Of a DNA stretch of 6,057 nucleotides, positions 1-6,057 are shown piece after piece. Within the stretch, counting starts at the first letter, position 1; each line of letters opens with the position of its first letter. The position numbers and the translations under genes are program-made. The notes under the pieces are model-generated. The model saw nothing but the letters and a program-made list of their open reading frames with translations. It made no database searches and was not told the origin of the DNA. This DNA comes from Bacillota bacterium (GTDB lineage: Bacteria > Bacillota > Dethiobacteria > Dethiobacterales > Dethiobacteraceae): contig JANKMV010000139.1 in assembly GCA_024650095.1 (NCBI GenBank), positions 1 through 6,057 on the forward strand. The letters run 5' to 3'.

Positions 1-2
1 CG

Positions 3-16
3 TAACGAACATTACG
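3..16 (+). promoter_or_regulatory. PurBox-like half-site (possible PurR operator)
   Basis: The bases CGAACATTA at 6-14 match the core of the Bacillota PurR box as I recall it (AWWWCCGAACWWT, with CGAACATTA in Bacillus). A functional operator normally has a second, inverted box about 16-17 bp away. The best candidate here, AATGGTCAT at 37-45, is degenerate and too far away. The site also lies inside the short open frame 1-81 and within a small inverted repeat, CGTAA (1-5) and TTACG (12-16). It may be chance. Confidence 0.2.
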
Positions 17-31
17 GCCCCTGTCCTCTTC

Positions 32-60
32 TTATGAATGGTCATACACTCGAATATATT
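32..60 (+). promoter_or_regulatory. weak sigma-70-type promoter candidate
   Basis: TATATT at 55-60 matches the -10 consensus at 5 of 6 bases. It is preceded, after a 17-bp spacer, by TTATGA at 32-37, which matches the -35 consensus at only 3 of 6. If used, transcription would start near 67, leaving a leader of about 200 nt before purE and placing the PurBox-like site just upstream of the -35. This arrangement resembles the long leader of the Bacillus pur operon, but the hexamers alone are weak evidence. Confidence 0.2.
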
Positions 61-172
61 TGTATTAAACGTAATGCATGACGATTAATGGGTAAAATGA
101 AGATGCGAAGAAAATTAACATTGAAAATGAATGTGATGCTCTTTCACTGATGTTGGGGAGTCTCACCATAAG

Positions 173-182
173 TATAAATAAT
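173..182 (+). promoter_or_regulatory. alternative -10-like element
   Basis: TATAAATAAT contains TATAAA at 173-178, a 5 of 6 match to a -10 box. No good -35 hexamer lies 16-18 bp upstream; the nearest, TTGGGG at 153-158, has a spacer of only 14 bp. A start near 185 would put the hairpin at 191-220 almost at the 5' end of the message. This competes with the upstream candidate as the operon promoter. Confidence 0.2.
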
Positions 183-190
183 AAAAATTT

Positions 191-220
191 GTTTTCACCA
201 CAAGGGAATGTGGGTAGAAC
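191..220 (+). promoter_or_regulatory. imperfect hairpin in the purE leader
   Basis: GTTTT (191-195) can pair with AGAAC (216-220) with one G-U pair. After a 2x2 internal mismatch, CCACA (198-202) pairs with TGTGG (209-213) around a 6-nt loop. That gives ten pairs in a 30-nt element. No T-run follows, so it is not an intrinsic terminator, and it stops 24 nt short of the purE Shine-Dalgarno, so it does not mask it directly. It could be a 5' stabilising or protein-binding element, or chance. Confidence 0.3.
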
Positions 221-244
221 AAAGAAAGAGAGCTGTAATATGCT

Positions 245-254
245 AAAGGGAGGT
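245..254 (+). promoter_or_regulatory. strong ribosome binding site of purE
   Basis: AAAGGGAGGT is a near-perfect Shine-Dalgarno. Its GGAGG core (249-253) ends 11 nt before the ATG at 265, a somewhat long spacing. It fixes the purE start; no other in-frame start is better placed. Confidence 0.85.
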
Positions 255-264
255 AAGAAAAAAA

Positions 265-792
265 ATGAATGATAAAATACTTGTGGGTATCATCATGGGT
301 AGTGACTCCGACCTACCTGTAATGCGTGCCGCTGCTGAAGTTTTAGAAGAGTTTAACGTCACTTATGAGCTGGCAGTGATGTCTGCCCATCGCACACCCG
401 CCCGCGTGGAAGAGTTCGCTGCGGGTGCCGCTGCTCGTGGTATGCGTGTGATTATAGCCGGGGCAGGTGGGGCAGCCCATTTGGCTGGTGTCGTGGCGGC
501 TTTTACAGCATTGCCAGTGATTGGTGTGCCGGTTTTAGCGGCATCACTGGGCGGTGCCGATTCCTTATATTCCATGGTACAGATGCCGTCAGGTATTCCA
601 GTGGCCACGGTTGCCATCAATGGTGCGAAAAATGCCGGACTGCTTGCCGTTCAGATTCTTGGCACAGGGGACGAAGCACTACGTACACAAATGGTGGCTT
701 ATAAAGACAAGTTACGTCAACAGGTGGAAGATAAAGCAGACAAATTGGCCGCGCTTGGCTGGAAACAATATCTGGCAGAGATGCAGAAGTAA
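265..792 (+). CDS. purE: class I N5-carboxyaminoimidazole ribonucleotide mutase
   Basis: Converts N5-CAIR to CAIR in IMP synthesis; a cytosolic enzyme, octameric in the family. The 175-residue length is normal for class I PurE (about 160-175). Visible hallmarks are GSDSD at residues 12-16, SAHRTP at 40-45 with the catalytic His42 (E. coli His45), GAGGAAHL at 66-73, and the [22 protein letters not shown] and NAGLLA blocks. The GGAAHL block argues for class I (N5-CAIR mutase) rather than the CO2-using class II. Residue 74, right after AAHL, is Ala where E. coli and B. subtilis have Pro. The ATG at 265 follows a strong ribosome site. It is the first gene of the operon. The usual partner gene purK is not next to it, so either purK lies elsewhere or N5-CAIR is supplied another way. 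Confidence 0.97.
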   Translation: MNDKILVGIIMGSDSDLPVMRAAAEVLEEFNVTYELAVMSAHRTPARVEEFAAGAAARGMRVIIAGAGGAAHLAGVVAAFTALPVIGVPVLAASLGGADSLYSMVQMPSGIPVATVAINGAKNAGLLAVQILGTGDEALRTQMVAYKDKLRQQVEDKADKLAALGWKQYLAEMQK

Positions 793-824
793 ACGATTCT
801 CATTAATAGCAAGAAGGAAGGTAG

Positions 825-838
825 CAGCCGCGGGGCTG
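825..838 (+). promoter_or_regulatory. small GC-rich hairpin between purE and purB
   Basis: CAGCC (825-829) pairs with GGCTG (834-838) around the 4-nt loop GCGG. A purine-rich, SD-like stretch (811-821, AAGAAGGAAGG) lies just before it but no start codon follows at a usable distance. No T-run follows, so a terminator is unlikely. It may be an mRNA processing or stability element within the 70-nt gap, or a chance structure. Confidence 0.3.
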
Positions 839-862
839 ACGAAATAAGCAGAGGTGAATGTG

Positions 863-2155
863 GTGATTGAACGCTATACACTGCCGGAGATGGCAGCCAT
901 TTGGACACTGGAGAATAAATTTAAAAAATGGCTGGATATTGAAATATATGCTTGTGAAGCCTGGGCCCAACTGGGTGTTATCCCCCATGACGCCGTCGTG
1001 GCCATTCGTGACAAAGCCACCTTCAGTGTGGAGCGGATTTTGGAAATTGAAGCACAGACGCGACATGATGTGGTGGCGTTTACCCGTTGTGTGGCTGAGA
1101 GTTTAGGGGACGAATCTAAATATGTCCATTATGGCTTAACTTCAACGGACGTGGTGGATACCGCCATGTCGGCACTGATGACAGAAGCCATCACATTGAT
1201 TTTGCAGCAACTATCAGCGTTGACAGATGTACTCAAAGATAAGGCTCGCGAGCATAAACTAACGGTAATGATGGGCCGTACCCATGGTGTGCATGCTGAA
1301 CCCACCACCTTTGGTTTGAAAATGGCGTTATATGTGGCGGAAATGGATCGTAACCGCACGCGCTTGGAGCATGCCCGTGACAATATTGCCTTTGGCAAGC
1401 TCTCTGGTGCGGTGGGCACGTATGCTAATCTTCCCCCCTCGGTGGAGGAATATGTTTGTGAGAAGATGGGCTTGAAACCAGCACCCATCTCAACCCAAAT
1501 TTTGCAGCGTGACCGTCATGCCGAATATATGACCACATTGGCTATTGTGGCGGGCACGCTAGATAAATTGGCCACAGAAATCCGTGGCTTGCAGAAAACG
1601 GAAACGCGGGAAGTGGAGGAACCGTTCTATGCAGGACAAAAAGGTTCTTCTGCCATGCCCCATAAACGCAATCCCGTTAACAGTGAACAAATCAGTGGAC
1701 TTTCTCGCGTGGTGCGGGCTAATGCCATGGTGGCACTGGAAAATATGCCGCTGTGGCATGAACGGGATATCTCCCACTCTTCATCAGAGCGGGTAACCAT
1801 TCCTGATAGCACTATACTCGTACATTATCTTTTGCGCAATATGACACGTATTATCCGTGATTTACATGTCTATCCGGAAAATATGAAACGCAATATGGAG
1901 CGCACCTTGGGGCTCACCTTTTCACAAAAAGTGTTACTTACTTTAATTGAAAAAGGAATGACAAGAGAAGCCGCCTACGATTTAGTACAAAAGCATGCTA
2001 TGAGAGCCTGGGATGAGCAACGATCGTTTCAAGACATTTTGTCTGCTGACGCAGAAATTATGGCGACGCTGACGGAAGCAGATTTAGACGGCTGCTTTGA
2101 TCCTGCTTATCACGTGAGACGTGTGGACGAGATCTTTGCTAAAGTGGGTATCTAA
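863..2155 (+). CDS. purB: adenylosuccinate lyase
   Basis: Cleaves SAICAR to AICAR plus fumarate, and adenylosuccinate to AMP plus fumarate; a homotetramer of the fumarase/aspartase superfamily. With the start at GTG 863 the protein is 430 residues and begins [14 protein letters not shown], in register with B. subtilis PurB (431 residues as I recall). Catalytic positions then fall on His68 (TRHDVVAF) and His141 ([12 protein letters not shown]). The superfamily signature [11 protein letters not shown] spans 261-271 with the mobile-loop serines 262-263, and [12 protein letters not shown] spans 89-100. Other in-frame GTGs are at 854 and 860, with a stop at 845. I prefer 863 because GAGGTGA at 851-857 is a good Shine-Dalgarno ending at the right distance, whereas 854 would sit inside it. 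It is the second gene, 70 nt after purE, serving both IMP and AMP branches. Confidence 0.96.
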   Translation: MIERYTLPEMAAIWTLENKFKKWLDIEIYACEAWAQLGVIPHDAVVAIRDKATFSVERILEIEAQTRHDVVAFTRCVAESLGDESKYVHYGLTSTDVVDTAMSALMTEAITLILQQLSALTDVLKDKAREHKLTVMMGRTHGVHAEPTTFGLKMALYVAEMDRNRTRLEHARDNIAFGKLSGAVGTYANLPPSVEEYVCEKMGLKPAPISTQILQRDRHAEYMTTLAIVAGTLDKLATEIRGLQKTETREVEEPFYAGQKGSSAMPHKRNPVNSEQISGLSRVVRANAMVALENMPLWHERDISHSSSERVTIPDSTILVHYLLRNMTRIIRDLHVYPENMKRNMERTLGLTFSQKVLLTLIEKGMTREAAYDLVQKHAMRAWDEQRSFQDILSADAEIMATLTEADLDGCFDPAYHVRRVDEIFAKVGI

Positions 2156-2201
2156 ACAGGTTTTAGATAGTGCAAACATAAGAAGAAAAGGAGATGAAAA
2201 G

Positions 2202-2933
2202 ATGGAAAGAAAAGATTTTTTGTATGAAGGGAAAGCCAAACGCATTTTTACCACCACAGACCCAAATTTGGTACTGGTTGACTATAAGGATGATGCCACA
2301 GCACAAAATGGTTTAAAAAAAGGTCAAATTGCCAATAAAGGTGTGCTGAACAATAAAATCTCCACGTTCTTCTTTCAACTTTTAGCTCAACACGGGATTG
2401 AAAGCCATTTTGTTGAAATGATTAGTGAACGCGAGATGCTAGTGAAAAAACTAGATATTTTACAAATCGAAGTGGTTTCCCGCAATATCGCCGCTGGGAG
2501 TCTGGCCAAGCGTTTAGGTTTACCCGAAGGCACAAAAATGAGTCGACCCATCTTGGAGTTTTATTACAAGGATGACGAACTGGGTGATCCCATGATTAAC
2601 GAATATCATATTTATGCTCTGGAGCTAGCTACAGCAGAGCAGGTCAAGCAAATCTCCACCGTGGCGCTGCAAGTAAATGATATTCTAACAAAATATCTAC
2701 GGCAACGGGATCTTCTCTTGGTGGACTTTAAGCTAGAATTTGGTCTTCATCAAGGCCGTGTTCTCTTAGGAGATGAAATATCTCCGGATACCTGTCGTTT
2801 CTGGGATGCCAACACCATGGAAAAATTAGATAAAGATCGCTTCCGCCGGGATTTAGGTGGCGTAGAGGAAGCTTATTTGGAAATATACAATCGCTTGACG
2901 GGGGGCCAACCCCTTGATGAAGACGCAAAGTGA
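2202..2933 (+). CDS. purC: phosphoribosylaminoimidazole-succinocarboxamide synthase (SAICAR synthetase)
   Basis: Joins CAIR and aspartate using ATP to form SAICAR, feeding directly into PurB. The 243-residue length fits the bacterial single-domain enzyme (about 235-245). Visible features are the ATP-site start [10 protein letters not shown] at residues 7-16, [11 protein letters not shown] at 90-100, [12 protein letters not shown] in the middle, the second family signature DFKLEFG at 175-181, and [12 protein letters not shown] at 191-202. Residue 88 is Gln in LQIEVV where many homologues have Pro (PLEVV). The frame is open back to 2121, but the start is ATG 2202: AAAGGAGA peaks at 2190-2193, 8 nt upstream, and family members begin at this point. 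It is separated from purB by 46 nt with no obvious terminator. Confidence 0.97.
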   Translation: MERKDFLYEGKAKRIFTTTDPNLVLVDYKDDATAQNGLKKGQIANKGVLNNKISTFFFQLLAQHGIESHFVEMISEREMLVKKLDILQIEVVSRNIAAGSLAKRLGLPEGTKMSRPILEFYYKDDELGDPMINEYHIYALELATAEQVKQISTVALQVNDILTKYLRQRDLLLVDFKLEFGLHQGRVLLGDEISPDTCRFWDANTMEKLDKDRFRRDLGGVEEAYLEIYNRLTGGQPLDEDAK

Positions 2934-2975
2934 AGTAGTGTACAAGCACAAAAAACCGTGGCAGGAGGCAATTTC

Positions 2976-4439
2976 ATGTACCCTGAAATAATGGAGCTCG
3001 AAGAAGACAAAATGCATGAGGAGTGTGGGGTGATTGGTATTTATGCCCCCGGTAGTGATGTAGCTCAACTTACCTACTACGGACTATATGCACTGCAACA
3101 TCGTGGCCAGGAAAGTGCTGGTATTGCCGTGTCTAATGGTAAAACGATTAAAGGTGAAAAGGGCATGGGTTTGGTCTCGGAGGTATTTCAGGATACAAGT
3201 AAATTTGATCGTCTTCAGGGGCATTTGGCGGTGGGACATGTGCGTTATTCCACCACGGGCTCAAGCCTTCTGGTCAATGCGCAACCTCTGATGGTACGTT
3301 ACCGCAATGGACATCTCGCCATCGTGCATAACGGTAATCTTGTTAACGGTCGGCAACTGCGGCTCCAACTAGAAGAGGACGGATCTATTTTCCAGGCAAC
3401 GACAGATAGTGAAGTGATCGCACACCTCATTGCTCGCTCGGGAGAACAAGACATTGAAAACGCAGTAAAAAAATCGCTACCCCACTTGCGTGGTGCCTAT
3501 ACCTTTATCCTCATGACACCAGATAAAATCGTGGGCATGCGCGATCCCTACGGCGTTCGCCCACTTTCGTTGGGTAAAACAGCTAATGGCTATGTACTAG
3601 CGTCGGAAACGTGTGCCTTTGACACCGTGGGTGCAGAATTTGTCTGTGATATTGATCCGGGAGAAATGGTGGTCATTGATGAAAATGGGCCTCGCTTTGA
3701 ACGCTTTGCGAAGGCAGAAAAACAGGCGTTATGCTCATTTGAATTTATTTATTTTGCTAGACCCGATAGCAATATTCATGGCCGCAACGTGCATATGGTA
3801 CGAAAACGGCTAGGGCGTCGTTTAGCCCAGGAGTTTCCGGTGGAGGCCGATATTGTCACCGGTGTTCCCGACTCATCCCTTTCGGCGGCTACCGGTGTGG
3901 CTGAGCAGTTGGGTTTACCGTATGAGATGGGTTTTATCAAAAACCGGTATATTGGGCGCACCTTTATTCAACCCTCTCAGGAAATACGCGAGTTGGGTGT
4001 ACGTCTAAAACTAAATCCGGTGCGGCAGATTGTGGAAGGAAAACGCGTGGTGATGGTAGATGACTCCATCGTACGTGGTACCACCTCCCTGCGCATCATT
4101 GAAATGCTACGGAATGCGGGTGCCACAGAAGTGCACGTGCTCATTAGCTCGCCACCCGTTATTTCATCTTGTTTCTATGGCATCGATACCTCATCGGCGG
4201 GGGAATTAATTGGGTCTCGCATGACGGTGGAGGAGATGACCAAAGCCATCGGTGCTGATTCACTTGGTTTTTTAAGTGAAAAAGGTATGTTGGCATGCAT
4301 GAATTTGCCCACAGATGGCTTCTGTACAGCCTGCTTTAGTAATTGTTACCCCATTGAATTAGATGAACATGCAAATGACAAAAATTTAATCGATGAAGAA
4401 GATGACGGGGGGTGCGGTGGCTGTGGCGTACACGTATAA
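2976..4439 (+). CDS. purF: amidophosphoribosyltransferase (glutamine PRPP amidotransferase), Fe-S type
   Basis: Catalyses the first committed step: PRPP plus glutamine to 5-phosphoribosylamine. It has an N-terminal Ntn glutaminase domain and a C-terminal phosphoribosyltransferase domain; 487 residues. A 16-residue propeptide precedes Cys17 (EECGVIGIY), which should become the N-terminal nucleophile after self-cleavage. The four cysteines matching the B. subtilis 4Fe-4S ligands are present: Cys253 ([13 protein letters not shown]), Cys399 ([10 protein letters not shown]), and Cys450 and Cys453 (CTAC). The PRPP loop [14 protein letters not shown] is at 358-371. The family is feedback-inhibited by purine nucleotides. 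ATG 2976 is chosen because AGGAGG at 2963-2968 sits 7 nt upstream; the frame continues back to GTG 2958, which precedes that site. The C-terminus ends in a Gly/Cys run ([10 protein letters not shown], Cys480 and Cys483), and its codons overlap the purM start region. Confidence 0.97.
   Translation: MYPEIMELEEDKMHEECGVIGIYAPGSDVAQLTYYGLYALQHRGQESAGIAVSNGKTIKGEKGMGLVSEVFQDTSKFDRLQGHLAVGHVRYSTTGSSLLVNAQPLMVRYRNGHLAIVHNGNLVNGRQLRLQLEEDGSIFQATTDSEVIAHLIARSGEQDIENAVKKSLPHLRGAYTFILMTPDKIVGMRDPYGVRPLSLGKTANGYVLASETCAFDTVGAEFVCDIDPGEMVVIDENGPRFERFAKAEKQALCSFEFIYFARPDSNIHGRNVHMVRKRLGRRLAQEFPVEADIVTGVPDSSLSAATGVAEQLGLPYEMGFIKNRYIGRTFIQPSQEIRELGVRLKLNPVRQIVEGKRVVMVDDSIVRGTTSLRIIEMLRNAGATEVHVLISSPPVISSCFYGIDTSSAGELIGSRMTVEEMTKAIGADSLGFLSEKGMLACMNLPTDGFCTACFSNCYPIELDEHANDKNLIDEEDDGGCGGCGVHV
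4408..4414 (+). promoter_or_regulatory. ribosome binding site of purM inside the purF 3' end
   Basis: GGGGGTG differs from the ideal GGAGGTG by one base and lies 8 nt before GTG 4423. It is embedded in the codons for the Gly/Cys tail of PurF. It decides between the GTG 4423 start and the ATGs at 4393 and 4402, which lack any comparable upstream site. Confidence 0.5.
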
Positions 4440-5445
4440 GGATGCGGGTGTAGATATTGATGCGGGCAATGAGGCGGTTCGTCTCATGCGTGCTCATGTA
4501 CAATCCACCTTTCGTCCCGAAGTCTTAACCGACATTGGTGGCTTTGGGGGCTTATTTGCTCTAAATCAACAAAAATACCAGGAACCCGTGTTGGTTTCTG
4601 GTACAGACGGTGTGGGCACCAAGCTAAAGGTTGCCTTTATGTTGGACAAGCATGACACCGTGGGGCAGGATGCCGTGGCTATGTGTGTCAATGATATTGT
4701 GGTACAGGGAGCAGAACCCCTTTTCTTCCTTGATTATTTGGCCGTGGGCAAACTACAGCCACAAAAAGTTGCAGACATTGTCAGTGGTATTGCCGCAGGG
4801 TGCCGCCTCGCTGGCTGCGCCCTCATTGGTGGAGAAACGGCAGAAATGCCCGGCTTTTATGCCGATGGCGAATATGACTTGGCCGGTTTTGCAGTGGGTG
4901 TGGCAGAACGTGCTCGTCTCATCGATGGTAGTCGTACACAAGTGGGTGATGTAGTAATCGGTCTTCCTTCTGTAGGATTGCACAGCAACGGCTACTCCTT
5001 GGCACGCAAGGTGCTATTGGAAAAGTCAGGTTGGACGCTGGCGACAGAGCGACCAGAATTAGGAAAAACGCTCGGTGAAGAAATGCTAACACCAACCAAA
5101 ATTTATGTACGCGCGGTGCTTGATTTGTTAGCTACCGTTAGTGTTTGCGGTATGGCTCATATTACAGGCGGTGGTTTGCCTGAAAATATACCACGTTGTC
5201 TGCCGCCGGGACTTGGTGTTACCATTAATAAAGTAGCCTGGGTAGTTCCACCCGTCTTTACGTTAATACAAGAAGTGGGTAAGGTGCCTCAGGACGATAT
5301 GTTCCGCACCTTTAACATGGGTATAGGTTTTGTTCTCATCGTGCCGCAGCAAGAAGCAGCGCAAGCTTTGTCGGTCTTACAGGAAGCGGGGGAGGCACCC
5401 CTTTGTTTGGGTGAAGTTGTCAGTGGTGAGGGAGTGCGTTTTTAG
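4423..5445 (+). CDS. purM: phosphoribosylformylglycinamidine cyclo-ligase (AIR synthetase)
   Basis: ATP-dependent closure of FGAM to aminoimidazole ribonucleotide, the substrate for the PurK/PurE step; a dimeric cytosolic enzyme related to PurL. From GTG 4423 it is 340 residues and starts [19 protein letters not shown], the usual family beginning (B. subtilis is about 346). Motifs seen are GTDGVGTK at 60-67, the MCVND and [15 protein letters not shown] region, GGETAEMPG at 136-144, [16 protein letters not shown] at 246-251 and FNMGIGF at 297-303. Upstream in-frame ATGs at 4393 and 4402 would add 10 or 7 residues of unconserved sequence, so they are less likely; GTG 4417 is also possible. It overlaps purF by 17 nt in another frame, so translational coupling is expected. 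Confidence 0.95.
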   Translation: MAYTYKDAGVDIDAGNEAVRLMRAHVQSTFRPEVLTDIGGFGGLFALNQQKYQEPVLVSGTDGVGTKLKVAFMLDKHDTVGQDAVAMCVNDIVVQGAEPLFFLDYLAVGKLQPQKVADIVSGIAAGCRLAGCALIGGETAEMPGFYADGEYDLAGFAVGVAERARLIDGSRTQVGDVVIGLPSVGLHSNGYSLARKVLLEKSGWTLATERPELGKTLGEEMLTPTKIYVRAVLDLLATVSVCGMAHITGGGLPENIPRCLPPGLGVTINKVAWVVPPVFTLIQEVGKVPQDDMFRTFNMGIGFVLIVPQQEAAQALSVLQEAGEAPLCLGEVVSGEGVRF

Positions 5446-5450
5446 GATAA

Positions 5451-5467
5451 TCTCCAAAAAGGGGAGG
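5451..5467 (+). promoter_or_regulatory. purN ribosome binding site with a possible masking hairpin
   Basis: GGGGAGG at 5461-5467 is a strong Shine-Dalgarno, its GGAGG core ending 7 nt before ATG 5475. Directly upstream, TCTCC (5451-5455) can pair with GGGGA (5461-5465), with one G-U pair, across a five-A loop. The purM stop codon is at 5443-5445, so a ribosome terminating there would cover TCTCC and free the site. This suggests translational coupling of purN to purM; the hairpin is short and untested. Confidence 0.4.
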
Positions 5468-5474
5468 CGAAATG

Positions 5475-6057
5475 ATGAAGAGGATTGCGGTGCTTGCTTC
5501 GGGGAATGGCACCAATTTACAAGCGATAATCGATGCCGTGGGCAATGGCACCATTGAGGGTGCCCGCGTCACGTTGGTGGTCAGCGACAGAAAAAACGCC
5601 TACGCGTTAACGCGTGCCCAAGAACACCAGATCACAACGAAATACCTCCGTGCCGAAAGCTATATTTCACGGGAAGAGTATGACCGTGAGCTTGTTACAT
5701 ACTTAGAAGAGAACAAAATTGATTTAGTGGTGTTAGCAGGCTTTATGCGCCTCATTACACCCTACTTTGTCTTGGCATACCAACATCGCATCATGAATAT
5801 TCACCCTGCCTTACTCCCTGCTTTTCCCGGCGCTCATGGTGTGGAAGATGCGCTTAACTATGGCGTTAAGGTCACCGGTTGTACAGTACACTTTGTGGAT
5901 GAAGGTATGGACACAGGACCCATTATTTTACAGGAAGCAATTCCAGTCTACGATCAAGACACGACAGACAGCCTGCATCAACGGATCCATGTGCTCGAAT
6001 ATAAGATGTATCCTCAAGCCATTAATCTGTGGGTGCACGGTAAAATAAAGATTGAGG
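5475..6057 (+). CDS. purN: phosphoribosylglycinamide formyltransferase, 3' end cut by the window
   Basis: Transfers a formyl group from 10-formyl-tetrahydrofolate to GAR, giving FGAR. The frame is open for 194 codons to the window edge. Since PurN proteins are about 190-215 residues, only a few residues should be missing. It starts MKRIAVLASGNGTNLQAI, the phosphate-binding SGNGTN segment at residues 9-14. The catalytic trio equivalent to E. coli Asn106, His108 and Asp144 is visible as Asn108 and His110 (NIHPALLPAFPGAHG) and Asp146 (VDEGMDTGP). Two adjacent ATGs occur at 5472 and 5475; the second is better spaced from GGGGAGG and matches family N-termini. It lies 29 nt after purM. This is the THF-dependent enzyme, not the formate-using PurT. 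Confidence 0.96.
   Translation, partial: MKRIAVLASGNGTNLQAIIDAVGNGTIEGARVTLVVSDRKNAYALTRAQEHQITTKYLRAESYISREEYDRELVTYLEENKIDLVVLAGFMRLITPYFVLAYQHRIMNIHPALLPAFPGAHGVEDALNYGVKVTGCTVHFVDEGMDTGPIILQEAIPVYDQDTTDSLHQRIHVLEYKMYPQAINLWVHGKIKIE

Larger units (their letters stand above)
1..264 (+). promoter_or_regulatory. upstream and leader region of the purine operon
   Basis: AT-rich stretch with no convincing gene. Frame 1 is open from the left edge to a TGA at 79-81 (26 codons), which could be the tail of an upstream gene, but I recognise no family in it. The segment 82-244 is A-rich and has no long open frame. It holds weak promoter-like hexamers, an imperfect hairpin at 191-220 and the purE ribosome site. 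I looked for purine (guanine/adenine), ZTP and THF riboswitch cores and for a terminator hairpin followed by a T-run, and found none. The transcript start for the operon probably lies here because purE is the first gene of a co-directional cluster; that is inference. Confidence 0.5.

Noticed and set aside
1..45. Reverse-strand short open frame from CAT at 43-45 running off the left edge, a possible divergent gene.
   Set aside because: No Shine-Dalgarno upstream on that strand and only 15 codons are visible.
1..81. Open frame 1 of 26 codons ending in TGA, a possible C-terminus of an upstream gene.
   Set aside because: Too short to recognise and no family match; a frame of this length can occur by chance. 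Sequence left of the window would settle it.
141..185. Faint resemblance to the purine riboswitch P2-J2/3 segment (TTGGGGAGTCTCACC beside the xpt-like GGGAGTTTCTACC).
   Set aside because: The P3 stem, its loop, the J1/2 and J3/1 conserved bases and a closing P1 helix cannot be found, so no three-way junction forms.
1129..1488. Long antisense open frame within purB, and other antisense or out-of-frame frames in purE, purF and purM.
   Set aside because: They are shadows of strongly conserved genes on the + strand, lack ribosome sites and show no recognisable protein features.
2121..2201. N-terminal extension of purC overlapping the end of purB.
   Set aside because: The extension matches no PurC N-terminus, and the strong ribosome site at 2190-2193 points to ATG 2202.
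2958..2975. GTG 2958 as the purF start.
   Set aside because: It lies before the AGGAGG site at 2963-2968, which is spaced for ATG 2976.

Overview
The window holds the front part of a de novo purine biosynthesis operon. All genes lie on the + strand and are tightly packed: purE, purB, purC, purF, purM and purN, with purN cut by the right edge. I see no mobile element, repeat array, tRNA, rRNA or CRISPR, and no sign of a new biological system. The interest lies in start-site choices, gene overlap and a few candidate RNA structures.

Organism: the proteins are of the Bacillota kind. PurB aligns without gaps, over its first ~144 residues, with my recollection of the Bacillus enzyme. PurF is the propeptide-bearing, iron-sulfur Bacillus type. 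PurM opens with a typical [18 protein letters not shown] start. Strong GGAGG ribosome sites, GTG starts and moderate GC fit a Bacillota anaerobe. The gene order (no purK, purS, purQ or purL among these genes) and the PurE and PurM flavour make Negativicutes or a Clostridia relative my best guess, but this is inference.

Layout: positions 1-264 form an AT-rich upstream region with a PurBox-like half-site at the left edge, weak promoter candidates, an imperfect hairpin at 191-220 and a strong Shine-Dalgarno (SD) for purE. Then come purE (265-792), a 70-nt gap with a small GC-rich hairpin, purB (863-2155), a 46-nt gap, purC (2202-2933), a 42-nt gap, purF (2976-4439), purM (4423-5445, overlapping purF by 17 nt), a 29-nt gap with a possible SD-masking hairpin, and purN (5475 to beyond 6057).

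How the genes work together: PurF makes phosphoribosylamine from PRPP and glutamine. PurN formylates GAR, PurM closes the imidazole ring to AIR, PurE yields CAIR, PurC adds aspartate to make SAICAR, and PurB releases fumarate to give AICAR; PurB also acts later in AMP synthesis. Steps absent from the window are PurD (GAR synthetase), PurL (FGAM synthetase, with PurS/PurQ in split systems), PurK and PurH. PurH and PurD commonly follow purN in such operons and may lie just past the right edge.
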